A stretch of 64,000 nt of DNA, from NCBI GenBank assembly GCA_964019695.1, contig OZ026518.1, positions 74,889,912-74,953,911 of the forward strand. Reading direction: 5' to 3'. Source of the DNA: Loripinus fragilis (Eukaryota; Mollusca; Bivalvia; Lucinida; Lucinidae). The notes below the pieces were generated by a model that was not told the origin of the DNA, made no database searches, and worked only from the letters and a program-made list of their open reading frames with translations. The position numbers and the translations under genes are program-made. Positions 8,600 through 20,980 of this stretch are shown piece after piece (position 1 is the first letter of the stretch; each line of letters begins with the position of its first letter).

Positions 8600-11500
8600 T
8601 AGCTAACTGGTTCTTCTAAATAGGGGGTGGGGAAAGACTGGGCCGGCCCATTCTTTCCCCCCTCTATTATTTTCTAACCTTTCTATTTATCTCTCAGTCT
8701 ATAGGTTTAACCTACTCTTGCACTGTATCTGAACACTCATGATTCTTGTACTGTATCTGAACACTCCTGATTGTCTTGTCCTAAGGAGAAATTCAAGTTA
8801 AGAAAGCATTTAGCTAACTTCTCAAAGTGGGGTGGGGAAAGACTAGGCCGGCCCATTCTTTCCCCCCCACCATTGGGTTCTAACCTTTCAATTTATCTGT
8901 CAGTTCTTGGTTTAGACTACTCTTACACTGAATCTGAACACTCATGATTGACATATCTCAAGGAGAAATTCAAGTAACAAGCATTCAGCCAAATGATTCT
9001 TCTAAATAGGGGTGGGGAAAGACTGGGCCGGCCCATTCTTTCCCCCCTCTATTATTTTCTAACCTTTCTATTTATCTCTCAGTCTTAAGGTTTAACCTAC
9101 TCTTGCACTGTATCTGAACACTCATGATTGACATATCTCAAGGAGAAATTCAAGTAACAAGCATTCAGCCAAATGATTCTTCTAAATAGGGGTGGGGAAA
9201 GACTGGGCCGGCCCATTCTTTCCCCCCTCTATTATTTTCTAACCTTTCTATTTATCTCTCAGTCTTAAGGTTTAACCTACTCTTGCACTGTATCCGAACA
9301 CTCATGATTGTCTTGTCCTAAGGAGAAATTCAGGTTAAGAAAGCATTTAGCTAACTGCATGTTCCTTCTCAATAGTGGGGTGGGGAAAGACTGGGCTGGC
9401 CCATTCTTTCCCCCCCCCCCCCCCTCCATTCGGTTCTAACCTTTCAATTTATCTGTCAGTTCTTGGTTTAAACTACTCTTTCACTGAATCTGAACACTCA
9501 TGATTGACATATCTCTAGGAGAAATTCAAGTTACAAGCATTCAGCCTAATGATTCTTCTAAATAGGGGGTGGGGAAAGACTGGGCCGGCCCATTCTTTCC
9601 CCCCCCCCCCCTCCATTGGGTTCTAACCTTTCAATTTATCTGTCAGTTCTTGGTTTAGACTACTCTTACACTGAATCTGAACACTCATGATTGACATATC
9701 TCTAGGAGAAATTCAAGTTACAAGCATTCAGCCAAATGATTCATCTAAATAGGGGGATGGGGAAAGACTGGGCCGGCCCATTCTTTCCCCCCTCTTTTAT
9801 TTTCTAACCTTTCTATTTATCTTTCCCCCCCCCTCCATTGGGTTCTAACCTTTCAATTTATCTGTCAGTTCTTGGTTTAGACTACTCTTACACTGAATCT
9901 GAACACTCATGATTGACATATCTCTAGGAGAAATTCAAGTTACAAGCATTCAGCCAAATGATTCATCTAAATAGGGGGATGGGGAAAGACTGGGCCGGCC
10001 CATTCTTTCCCCCCTCTTTTATTTTCTAACCTTTCTATTTATCTCTCAGTCTTAAGGTTTAACCTACTCTTGCACTGTATCCCAACACTCATGATTGACA
10101 TATCTCAAGGAGAAATTCAAGTAACAAGCATTCAGCAAAATGATTCTTCTAAATAGGGGGTGGGGAAAGACTGGGCCGGCCCATTCTTTCCCCCCTCTAT
10201 TATTTTCTAACCTTTCTATTTATCTCTCAGTCTTATTTTTTAACCTACTCTTGCACTGTATCTTAACACTCATGATTGTCTTGTCCTAAGGAGAAATTCA
10301 CGTTAAGAAAGCATTTAGCTAACTGCATGTTCCTTCTCAATAGTGGGGTGGGGAAAGACTGGGCCGGCCCATTCTTTCCCCCTCCATTGGGTTCCAACCT
10401 TTCAATTTATCTGTCAGTCCTTGGTTTAAACTACTCTTACACTGAATCAGAACACTCATGATTGACATATCTCAAGGAGAAATTCAAGTTACAAGTATTC
10501 AGCCAAATGATTCTTCTAAATAGGGGGTGGGGAAAGACTGGGCCGGCCCATTCTTTCCCCCCTCTATTATTTTCTAACCTTTCTATTTATCTCTCAGTCT
10601 TAAGGCTTAACCTACTCTTGCACTGTATCTGAACACTCATGATTGTCTTGTCCTAAGGAGAAATTCACATTAAGAAAGCATTTAGCTAACTGCATGTTCC
10701 TTCTCAATAGTGGGGTGGGGAAAGACTGGGCCTGCCCATTCTTTCCCCCCCCTCCATTGTGTTCTAACCTTTCAATTTATCTGTCAGTCCTTGGTTTAAA
10801 ATACTCTTACACTGTATCTGAACACTCATGATTGACATATCTCAAGGAGAAATTCAAGTTACAAGCAATCAGCCAAATGATTCTTCTAAATAGGGGGTGG
10901 GGAAAGACTGGGCCGGCCCATTCTTTCCCCCCTCTTTTATTTTCTAACCTTTCTATTTATCTCTCAGTCTTAATTTTTAACCTACTCTTGCACTGTATCT
11001 TAACACTCATGATTGTCTTGTCCTAAGGAGAAATTCAGGTTAAGAAAGCATTTAGCTACCTGCATGTTCCTTCTCAATAGTGGGGTGGGGAAAGACTGGG
11101 CCGGCCCATTCTTTCCCCCCTCCATTGGGTTCCAACCTTTCAATTTATCTGTCAGTCCTTGGTTAAACTACTCTTACACTGAATCTGAACACTCATGATT
11201 GACATATCTCAAGGAGAAATTCAAGTAACAAGCATTCAGCCAAATGATTCTTCTAAATAGGGGTGGGGAAAGACTGGGCCGGCCCATTCTTTCCCCCCTC
11301 TATTATTTTCTAACCTTTCTATTTATCTCTCAGTCTTAAGGTTTAACCTACTCTTGCACTGTATCTGAACACTCATGATTGACATATCTCAAGGAGAAAT
11401 TCAAGTAACAAGCATTCAGCCAAATGATTCTTCTAAATAGGGGGTGGGGAAAGACTGGGCCGGCCCATTCTTTCCCCCCTCTATTATTTTCTAACCTTTC

Positions 11501-14500
11501 TATTTATCTCTCAGTCTTAAGGTTTAACCTACTCTTGCACTGTATCCGAACACTCATGATTGTCTTGTCCTAAGGAGAAATTCAGGTTAAGAAAGCATTT
11601 AGCTAACTGCATGTTCCTTCTCAATAGTGGGATGGGGAAAGACTGGGCTGGCCCATTCTTTCCCCCCCCTTCATTGGGTTCTAACCTTTCAATTTATCTG
11701 TCAGTTCTTGGTTTAAACTACTCTTTCACTGAATCTGAACACTCATGATTGACATATCTCTAGGAGAAATTCAAGTTACAAGCATTCAGCCAAATGATTC
11801 TTCTAAATAGGGGGTGGGGAAAGACTGGGCCGGCCCATTCTTTCCCCCCCCCCCCTCCATTGGGTTCTAACCTTTCAATTTATCTGTCAGTTCTTGGTTT
11901 AGACTACTCTTACACTGAATCTGAACACTCATGATTGACATATCTCTAGGAAAAATTCAAGTTACAAGCATTCAGCCAAATTATTCTTCTAAATAGGGGG
12001 TAGGGAAAGACTGGGCTGGCCCATTCTTTCTCCCCTCTTTTATTTTCTAACCTTTCTATTTATCTTCCCCCCCCCCCCCTCCATTGGGTTCTAACCTCTT
12101 AATTTATCTGTCAGTTCTTGGTTTAGACTTCTCTTACACTGAATCTGAACACTCATGATTGACATATCTCTAGGAGAAATTCAAGTTACAAGCATTCAGC
12201 CAAATGATTCATCTAAATAGGGGGATGGGGAAAGACTGGGCCGGCCCATTCTTTCCCCCCTCTTTTATTTTCTAACCTTTCTATTTATCTCTCAGTCTTA
12301 AGGTTTAACCTACTCTTGCACTGTATCCCAACACTCATGATTGTCTTGTCCTAAGGAGAAATTCACGTTAAGAAAGCATTTAGCTTACTGCATGTTCCTT
12401 CTCAATAGTGGGGTGGGGAAAGACTGGGCCGGCCCATTCTTTCCCCCCTCCATTGGGTTCCAACCTTTCAATATATCTGTCAGTCCTTGGTTTAAACTAC
12501 ACTTACACTGAATCTGAACACTCATGATTGACATATCTCAAGGAGAAATTCAAGTAACAAGCATTCAGCAAAATGATTCTTCTAAATAGGGGGTGGGGAA
12601 AGACTGGGCCGGCCCATTCTTTCCCCCCTCTATTGTTTCTAACCTTTCTATTTATCTCTCAGTCTTAATTTTTAACCTACTCTTGCACTGTATCTTAACA
12701 CTCATGATTGTCTTGTCCTAAGGAGAAATTCACGTTAAGAAAGCATTTAGCTAACTGCATGTTCCTTCTCAATAGTGGGGTGGGGAAAGACTGGGCCGGC
12801 CCATTCTTTCCCCCTCCATTGGGTTCCAACCTTTCAATTTATCTGTCAGTCCTTGGTTTAAACTACTCTTACACTGAATCAGAACACTCATGATTGACAT
12901 GTCTCAAGGAGAAATTCAAGTTACAAGCATTCAGCCAAATGATTCTTCTAAATAGGGGGTGGGGAAAGACTGGGCCCGCCCATTCTTTCCCCCCTCTATT
13001 ATTTTCTAACCTTTCTATTTATCTCTCAGTCTTAAGGCTTAACCTACTCTTGCACTGTATCTGAACACTCATGATTGTCTTGTCCTAAGGAGAAATTCAC
13101 ATTAAGAAAGCATTTAGCTAACTGCATGTTCCTTCTCAATAGTGGGGTGGGGAAAGACTTGGCCGGCCCATTCTTTCCCCCCCCCCCCTCCATTGTGTTC
13201 TAACCTTTCAATTTATCTGTCAGTCCTTGGTTTAAAATACTCTTACACTGTATCTGAACACTCATGATTGACATATCTCAAGGAGAAATTCAAGTTACAA
13301 GCATTCAGCCAAATGATTCTTCTAAATAGGGGGTGGGGAAAGACTGGGCCGGCCCATTCTTTCCCCCCTCTTTTATTTTCTTACCTTTCTATTTATCTCT
13401 CAGTCTTAATGTTTAACCTACTCTTGCACTGTATCTTAACACTCATGATTGTCTTGTCCTAAGGGGAAATTCACGTTAAGAAAGCATTTAGCTAACTGCA
13501 TGTTCCTTCTCAATAGTGGGGTGGGGAAAGACTGGGCCGGCCCATTCTTTCCCCCCTCCATTGGGTTCCAACCTTTCAATTTATCTGTCAGTCCTTGGTT
13601 TAAACTACTCTTACACTGAATCTGAACACTCTTGATTGACATATCTCATGGAGAAATTCAAGTAACGAGCATTCAGCCAAAATGATTCTTCTAAATAGGG
13701 GGTGGGGAAAGACTGGGCCGGCCCATTCTTTCCCCCCTCTATTATTTTCTAACCTCTATTTATCTCTCAGTCTTAAGGTTTAACCTACTCTTGCACTGTA
13801 TCTGAACACTCATGATTGTCTTGTCCTAAGGAGAAATTCACATTAAGAAAGCATTTAGCTAACTGCATGTTCCTTCTCAATAGTGGGGTGGGGAAAGACT
13901 TGGCCGGCCCATTCTTTCCCCCCCCCCTCCATTGTGTTCTAACCTTTCAATTTATCTGTCAGTCCTTGGTTTAAAATACTCTTACACTGAATCTGAACAC
14001 TCATGATTGACATATCTCAAGGAGAAATTCAAGTTACAAGCATTCAGCCAAATGATTCTTCTAAATAGGGGGTGGGGAAAGACTGGGCCGGCCCATTCTT
14101 TCCCCCCTCTATTATTTTCTAACCTTTCTATTTATCTCTCAGTCTTAAGGTTTAACCTACTCTTGCACTGTATCTGAACACTCATGATTGTCTTGTCCTA
14201 AGGAGAAATTCAAGTTAAGAAAGCATTTAGCTAACTGCATGTTCCTTCTCAATAGTGGGGTGGGGAAAGACTGGGCTGGCCCATTCTTTCCCCCCCCTCC
14301 ATTGGGTTCTAACCTTTCAATTTATCTGTCAGTTCTTGGTTTAAACTACTCTTTCACTGAATCTGAACACTCATGATTGACATATCTCTAGGAGAAATTC
14401 AAGTTACAAGCATTCAGCCAAATGATTCTTCTAAATAGGGGAGGGGAAAGACTGGGCCGGCCCATTCTTTCCCCCCTCTATTATTTTCTAACCTTTCTAT

Positions 14501-16190
14501 TTATCTCTCAGTCTTAATTTTTAACCTACTCTTGCACTGTATCTTAACACTCATGATTGTCTTGTCCTAAGGAGAAATTCACGTTAAGAAAGCATTTAGC
14601 TAACTGCATGTTCCTTCTCAATAGTGGGGTGGGGAAAGACTGGGCCGGCCCATTCTTTCCCCCCTCCATTGGGTTCCAACCTTTCAATTTATCTGTCAGT
14701 CCTTGGTTTAAACTACTCTTACACTGAATCTGAACACTCATGATTGACATATCTCATGGAGAAATTCAAGTTACAAGCATTCAGCCAAATGATTCTTCTA
14801 AATAGGGGGTGGGGAAAGACTGGGCCGGCCCATTCTTTCCCCCCCTCTATTATTTTCTAACCTTTCTATTTATCTCTCAGTCTTAAGGTTTAACCTACTC
14901 TTGCACTGTATCCCAACACTCATGATTGTCTTGTCCTAAGGAGAAATTCAAGTTAAGAAAGCATTTAGCTAACTGCATGTTCCTTCTCAATAGTGGGGTG
15001 GGGAAAGACTTGGCCGGCCCATTCTTTCCCCCCCCCCCTCCATTGGGTTCTAACCTTTCAATTTATCTGTCAGTTCTTGGTTTAAACTACTCTTACACTG
15101 AGTCTGAACACTCATGATTGACATATCTCTAGGAGAAATTCAAGTTACAAGCATTCAGCCAAATGATTCTTCTAAATAGGGGTCTGGGAAAGACCGGGCA
15201 GGCCCATTCTTTCCCCCCCCACTCCCTTTCTTTAGGTTCTTACCTTTCAATTTATCTGTCAGTCCTTGGTTTAAACTATACTCTTAAACTGAATCTGATC
15301 ACTCATGATTGACATATTTCAAGGAGAAATTCAAGTAACAAGCATTCAGCCGAATGATTCTTCTAAATAGGGGTGGGGAAAGACTGGGCCGGCCACTTCT
15401 TTCCCCCCTCTATTATTTTCTAACCTTTTAATTTATCTCTCAGTCTTAAGGTTTAACCTACTCTTGCACTGTATCTGAACACTCATGATTGTCTTGTCCT
15501 AAGGAAAATTCAAGTTAAGAAAGCATTTAGCTAACTGCATGTTCCTTTTCAATAGTGGAGTGGGGAAAGACTGGGCCGGCCCATTCTTTCCCCCCTCTCC
15601 ATTGGGTTCTAACCTTTCAATTTATCTGTCAGTCCTTGGTTTAAACTACCCTTACACTGAATCTGAACACTCATGATTGACATGATTTCTAACCTTTCTA
15701 TTTATCTCTCAGTCTTAAGGTTTAACCTACACTTGCACTGTATCTTAACACTCATGATTGTCTTGTCCTAAGGAGAAATTCACGTTAAGAAAGCATTTAG
15801 CTAACTGCATGTTCATTCTCAATAGTGGGGTGGGGAAAGACTGGGCCAGCCCATTCTTTCACCCCTCCATTGGGTTCCAACCTTTCAATTTATCTGTCAG
15901 ATCTTGGTTTAAACTACTCTTAAACTGAATCTGATCACTCATGATTGACATATCTCAAGGAGAAATTCAAGTTACAAGCATTCAGCCAAATGATTCTTCT
16001 AAATAGGGGGTGGGGAAAGACTTGGCCGGCCCATTCTTTCCCCCCTCTATTATTTTCTAACCTTTCTATTTATCTCTCAGTCTTAAGGTTTAACCTACTC
16101 TTGCACTGTATCTGAACACTCATTATTGTCTTGTCCGAAAGAAAAATTCAAGTTAAGAAAGCATTTAGCTAACTGCATGTTCCTTCTCAA
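8600..16190 (+). repeat. GGCCGGCC satellite, A/B dimer zone
   Basis: Some forty units of about 185 bp each contain GGGGAAAGACTGGGCC joined to GGCCCATTCTTTCCCC, an almost perfect 32-bp palindrome, followed by a variable C tract. Two unit types tend to alternate. Type A continues TCTATTATTTTCTAACC with CTTAAGGTTTAACC; type B continues TCCATTGGGTTCTAACC with CTTGGTTTAAACTAC. The usual period is therefore a dimer of about 370 bp. Repeated small frames beginning MSCPKEKF are the same array read in one phase and are not genes. Confidence 0.9.
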
Positions 16191-18900
16191 TATGGTTTCG
16201 TCTTTCGGTTTGTGTTACTCTTTCACTCTATTTTAACATTTATGAAAGACCTATACCAAAGTGAGAATCAAGTTTTCAATCAAACAAGATTATTGGTACT
16301 TCTACATTGTTGGGTGGGGAAAGACTGGGCCGGCCAATTCTTTCCCCCCACCCTCCATAATGCTTGGATCTTTCAATTTATTGTTTAGTCTTTCGGTTTA
16401 TGTTGCTCTTTGACTGTATCTGAACAATTTTGAATGACCGATTCCAAAGAGAGATCAAGGTTTTAAACCAACAAGTTAATTGGTACTTCTACATTGTGGG
16501 GTGGGGAAAAACTGGGCCGGCCCATTCTTTCCCCCCTCCTTAATCTTTTGATCTTCTATTGATCGTTTCGTCTTTCGGTTTATGTTACTCTTTCACTCTA
16601 TTTTAACGTTTATGAAAGACCTATACCAAAGTGAGAATCAAGTTTTCAATCCAACAAGATTATTGGTACTTCTACATTGTTGGGTGGGGAAAGACTGGGC
16701 CGGCCCATTCTTCCCCCCCCCCCCCCCTCCATAATGCTTGGATCTTTAAAATTATTGTTTAGTCTTTCGGTTTATGTTACTCTTTGACTGTATCTGAACA
16801 ATTTTGAATGACCTATTCCAAAGAGAGATCAAGTTTTTAAACCAACAAGTTAATTGGTACTTCTACATTGTGGGGTGGGGAAAAACTGGGCCGGCCCATT
16901 CTTTCCCCCCTCCAAAATGTTGGGATCTTTCTATTTATCCTCTAGACTTTTGGATTATGTTATTCTTTTGCTGTATCTGAACCCTCTTGACTTATACCAA
17001 GCAGAGAATCAAGTTTTCAAACCAACACGTTTATTTGTAATTGTAGGGTGGGGAAATACTGGGCCGGCCCATTCTTTCCCCCCTCCTTAATCTTTCGATC
17101 TTCTATTGATCGTTTCGTCTTTCGGTTTATGTTACTCTTTCACTCTATTTTAACATTTATGAAAGACCTATACCAAAGTGAGAATCAAGTTTTCAATCCA
17201 ACAAGATTATTGGTACTTCTACATTGTTGGGTGGGGAAAGACTGGGCCGGCCCATTCTTTCCCCCCCCCCCCCCCCCTAATGCTTGGATCTTTCAATTTA
17301 TTGTTTAGTCTTTCGGTTTATGTTACTCTTTGACTGTATCTGAACAATTTTGAATGACCTATTCCAAAGAGAGATCAAGGTTTTAAACCATCAAGTTAAT
17401 TGGTACTTCTACATTGTGGGGTGGGGAAAAACTGGGCCGGCCCATTCTTTCCCCCCTCCAAAATGTTGGGATCTTTCTATTTATCCTCTAGACTTTTGGA
17501 TTATGTTATTCTTTTGCTGTATCTGAACTCTCTTGACTTATACCAAGCTAAGAATCAAGTTTTCAAACCAACACGTTTATTTGTAATTGTAGGGTGTAGA
17601 CTGGGCCGGCCCATTCTTTCCCCCCTCCTTAATCTTTCGATCTTCTATTGATCGTTTCGTCTTTCGGTTTATGTTACTCTTTCACTCTATTTTAACATTT
17701 ACGAAAGACCTATACCAAAGTGAGAATCAAGTTTTCAATCCAACAAGATTATTGGTACTTCTACATTGTTGGGTGGGGAAAGAGTGGGCCGGCCCATTCT
17801 TTCCCCCCTCCAAAATGTTGGGATCTTTCTATTTATCCTCTTGACTTTTGGATTATGATATTCTTTTGCTGTATCTGAATTCTCTTGACTTATACACATT
17901 TATTTGTAATTGTAGGGTGGGGAAAGACTGGGCCGGCCCATTCTTTCCCCCCTCCTTAATCTTTCGATTTTCTATTGATCGTTTTGTCTTTCGGTTTATA
18001 TTACTCTTTCACTCTATTTTAACATTTATGAAAGACCTATACCAAAGTGAGAATCAAGTTTTCAATCCAACAAGATTATTGGTACTTCTACATTGTTGGG
18101 TGGGGAAAGACTGGGCCGGCCCATTCTTTCCCCCCCCCCCCCCTCCATAATGCTTGGATCTTTCAAATTATTGTTTAGTCTTTCGGTTTATGTTACTCTT
18201 TGACTGTATCTGAACAATTTTGAATGACCTATTCCAAAGAGAGATCAAGGTTTTAAACCAATAAGTTAATTGGTACTTCTACATTGTGGGGTGGGGAAAA
18301 ACTGGGCCAGCCCATTCTTTCCCCCCTCCAAAATGTTGGGATCTTTCTATTTATCCTCTAGACTTTTGGATTATGATATTCTTTTGCTTTATCTGAACTC
18401 TCTTGACTTATACCAAGCAGAGAATCAAGTTTTCAAACCAACACATTTATTTGTAATTGTAGGGAGGGGAAAGACTGGGCCGTCCCATTCTTTCCCCCCT
18501 CCTTAATCTTTCGATCTTCTATTGATCGTTTCGTCTTTCAGTTTATGTTACTCTTTCACTCTATTTTAACATTTATGAAAGAACTATACCAAAGTGAGAA
18601 TCAAGTTTTCAATCCAACAAGATTATTGGTACTTCTACATTGTTGGGTGGGGAAAGAGTGGGCCGGCCCATTCTTTCCCCCCTACAAAATCTTCAGATCT
18701 TTCTATTGATCAGTTACAATTGTAGTCTTTCGGTTTATGTTACTCTTTCACTGTATCTTAACACTTATGAATGACAGATTCCAAAGAGAGAATCAAGTTT
18801 TCAAACCAAACATTTTATTTGTGCTGCTACATTGTGGGGTGGGGAAAGACTGGGCCGGCCCATTCTCCCCCCCCCCCCCCCCTCACACCTCCTAAATGTT
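16191..18900 (+). repeat. GGCCGGCC satellite, C-type zone with three rotating monomers
   Basis: Inside one unit near 16191 the spacer switches from TGTTCCTTCTCAATA to GGTTTCGTCTTTCGG. From there the same palindromic core is joined by three different spacers: TTAATCTTTCGATCTTC, ATAATGCTTGGATC and AAAATGTTGGGATC. They recur in rotation, giving a higher-order unit of roughly 550 bp. The spacers are still recognisably related to types A and B (TACTCTTTCACT, ATCAAGTTTTCAA). Confidence 0.85.
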
Positions 18901-19339
18901 CTGATCTTTCTATTTATCTTTCAGTCTTTCAGTTAATGTTATTCTTTTAATGTATCTGAAGACTTATGAATGACTCATTCCAAAGAGATAATCAAATTTT
19001 CAAACCGAAAAGTTTATTTTTTATCTCCCTCCAAAGTGTTCCAACCTTTGTATTTTATCTTAGTGAATTGATTCTTCCAAATAGTGGGTTCGGGAAAGAC
19101 TGGGTGGATTTTCCTTTAACCCATTCAAATAACCATTTTGAATTAAGAACATACTCATTTTGTTTTTTGAATATGCTAACCATTTATAATCAAATCCTTC
19201 TACACCCTCTGCACTTTTGTGCTGTGTTGAGGGTGGTAGAGTTATAATACAGCTATTTCAGGATGATATTTAATTTGATTTAACTGCACAATGACACATA
19301 TATCATTTTCAAGCCTTTTCCGAAAAAATAACATGGGGG

Positions 19340-19490
19340 GAAAAAACTGACTGGGTGGGGAAAAAACTGACTAGTCAAATCTTTCCCCGGGGGAAAAAAC
19401 TGACCGGTCAGTTTTTTCCCCGGGGAAAGAATGGGCCGGCCCATTCTTTCCCCGGGGAAAAAACTGACTGGGGAAAAAACTGACCGTTAC
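19340..19490. repeat. Right palindrome block with a 62-bp perfect palindrome
   Basis: 19407-19468 is a perfect 62-bp palindrome: GTCAGTTTTTTCCCCGGGG and an AAAGAATGGGCC arm, mirrored exactly. An overlapping near-palindrome centred on ACCGGT covers 19380-19431. GGGGAAAAAACTGACTGG recurs on either side. Confidence 0.9.
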
Positions 19491-19811
19491 ACCGGGACAG
19501 TGAGAACGGGGCTTAATGCCATATGAAGACTGGCTGGAGGAGCTGGGGATCAATCTTAGGAATATATTGAAGTACACGTATATATATTATGCACAGTCTT
19601 GCAATAAAAACTGCACCATATTCAAGCTTGATAATAAGCAAAATAGTATATGCTAAAATTATTTGTAACAAAAATATTATAAATAATCTATTTATATCGC
19701 TCCATGCTAAATTTACACTGATTAGTTTAGATTTATGTTGCTTGGTCTATGAAACGAAGCCGTTTTAAAGCCACTAAAATGCTAAAAATGAACATGATAC
19801 CCTAGCCAAAA

Positions 19812-19960
19812 AGAGAGTGTAACAAAAATCTATTTTTCTTATATCTCAACCAAAACATACGTTGTGGGTACTCAAAAGAACCATCTCAATAAGACGGTTC
19901 TTACCATCTCAATAAAACGGTTCTTTTGAGCCCCCAAAAGGGTAAGAAAATATTTACAAT
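19812..19960. mobile_element. GTACTCAAAAGAAC MITE, copy 2
   Basis: AGAGTGTAAC start, CAACCAAAACATACGTTGTG, and GGGTAAGAAAATA end. The central CATCTCAATAARACGGTTCTT segment is duplicated in this copy. Confidence 0.7.
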
Positions 19961-20278
19961 TCTAAGCTCAATTTTTTTTTATTTCTAAACCTTTGGTCAG
20001 ATACTAACCAAACTGCATAAACTGAGTAATTGTAAACCTTAAGAGTTCAGGAGAACTGTAATAATAATTAATCAGCGTGATACAGTTGAAAAAATCACGC
20101 CCAAACACAACAACATCCTCAAAAATGTATTCGAATTTTGATGGAACAAAAAAATCTGGTTTTCAACGAAAAGAAAAGACATTTATTATTTGTTAAGTCA
20201 TTTTTACTAAAAAAAATTAATCCCATAAACAAAAGAGTGTTTGGAAATCAAAACATCCGTAGTGGGTAATTACGACTC

Positions 20279-20582
20279 CATGGGTGGATCCAGAAAATTT
20301 TGTAAGAGGGGGTCCAACTTTGACAAGTTTTTTTTTTTTTTTTTTTAAGTTAATGAGGTGTGAGAGGATCCAAATACCACTATAAGCAGGTCACCGGCCT
20401 GCCGACGAAACGCCATTTAAATGGCGTTTCGCTAGCGTGCTGATGATGGCCCAACATTGAATGCTGGCTCGGTAGCCTTGTGATTTTTCAGGGGATCTGG
20501 ACCAGAATTGCTAAGAAACCCTATATTTTCGTGATTTTTCAGGGAGGTCCGGACCCCCTGTCCCCCCAAGGATCCGCACATG
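20279..20582. mobile_element. GGATCC-ended MITE, copy b
   Basis: Begins CATGGGTGGATCCAG and ends AAGGATCCGCACATG. The interior holds a poly-T run, CGAAACGCCATTTAAATGGC and the GGACCCCCTGTCCCCC block. It is close to copy a read in the opposite orientation. Confidence 0.7.
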
Positions 20583-20705
20583 GACTCAAAGTTTGCTAAG
20601 TTGGACCTACGAAGTAAGGAAGAAATTCAGAATTACCTTGAGCAGGAGCAACACCGCCAAGTGGTGCTGAAAGAAATAAACAGAAAATGCGGCAAACAAA
20701 AACGT
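20583..20705 (+). pseudogene. Coding-like fragment, source protein not recognised
   Basis: Directly after the MITE the plus strand is open, with a lysine- and glutamate-rich helix-like peptide that includes EEIQNYLEQEQHRQVVLKEI and then NRKCGKQKRNKN. The core 80 bp recurs at 5850-5935 in broken form. The apparent ATG at 20580 belongs to the MITE end, so it is not a credible start. Open reading continues only by running into the next MITE (20836-). I infer a captured exon or processed-pseudogene piece. Confidence 0.35.
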
Positions 20706-20835
20706 AACAAAAACACAACAATGTACTTGCTACACAAGACAAAACTCGAGAGAGACAATCATTTTTTACATCAACAATTTTATGTTACCGTCTCAGAACA
20801 TACCTCTCTGTCTCTTGTTTTTGAATCCAGGAATT

Positions 20836-20980
20836 TAGAGTGTGTAACAAAAAATATTTTTCTTATTTCTCAACCAAAACATATGCTGTGGGTACTCAAA
20901 AGAACCGTCTAATTGAGACGGAGCTGTAGAGCACCCAAAACATATGTTCAAGCCGATGGGTAAGAAAAATAAATATAATT
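20836..20980. mobile_element. GTACTCAAAAGAAC MITE, copy 3
   Basis: AGAGTGTGTAAC, TTTCTCAACCAAAACATATG, GTACTCAAAAGAACCGTC, then the inverse ACCCAAAACATATG and GGGTAAGAAAAATA. It lies only 870 bp from copy 2 and in the same orientation. Confidence 0.7.

Larger units (their letters stand above)
6587..19512. mobile_element. Giant 12.9 kb TIR-bounded, satellite-filled element
   Basis: The left terminus GCCCCATTCTCACTGTGCC (from 6587) is matched in inverse by the right terminus ending at 19512, 20 of the first 22 positions agreeing. TTAA flanks the right end (19513-19516) and a one-base variant TAAA the left. Inside, in order: a CGGT-rich degenerate short repeat (6605-6905, 7940-8245) interrupted by smaller MITEs; a block of GGCCGGCC palindromes; the long satellite (8600-18900); and a closing palindrome block next to the right terminus. 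GGTGTAAC and GTCAGTTTTTTCCCC motifs occur just inside both borders. No transposase is present. I infer one non-autonomous element enlarged by internal amplification. Confidence 0.6.

Noticed and set aside
10276..15117. A family of small ORFs beginning MSCPKEKF, and their antisense partners
   Set aside because: They are the satellite unit read in one phase, start and stop at the same place in every unit, and vary as the DNA repeat varies. No start context, splice sites or conserved domain.
16854..18506. ORFs with repeated GVGKNWAGPFFPP peptides
   Set aside because: The peptide is the translation of the GGCCGGCC palindrome core; adjacent parts follow the C-type spacers.
20402..20445. CGAAACGCCATTTAAATGGC-type palindrome as a regulatory site
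   Set aside because: It is a standard internal part of the GGATCC-ended MITE and recurs in copies a and c.
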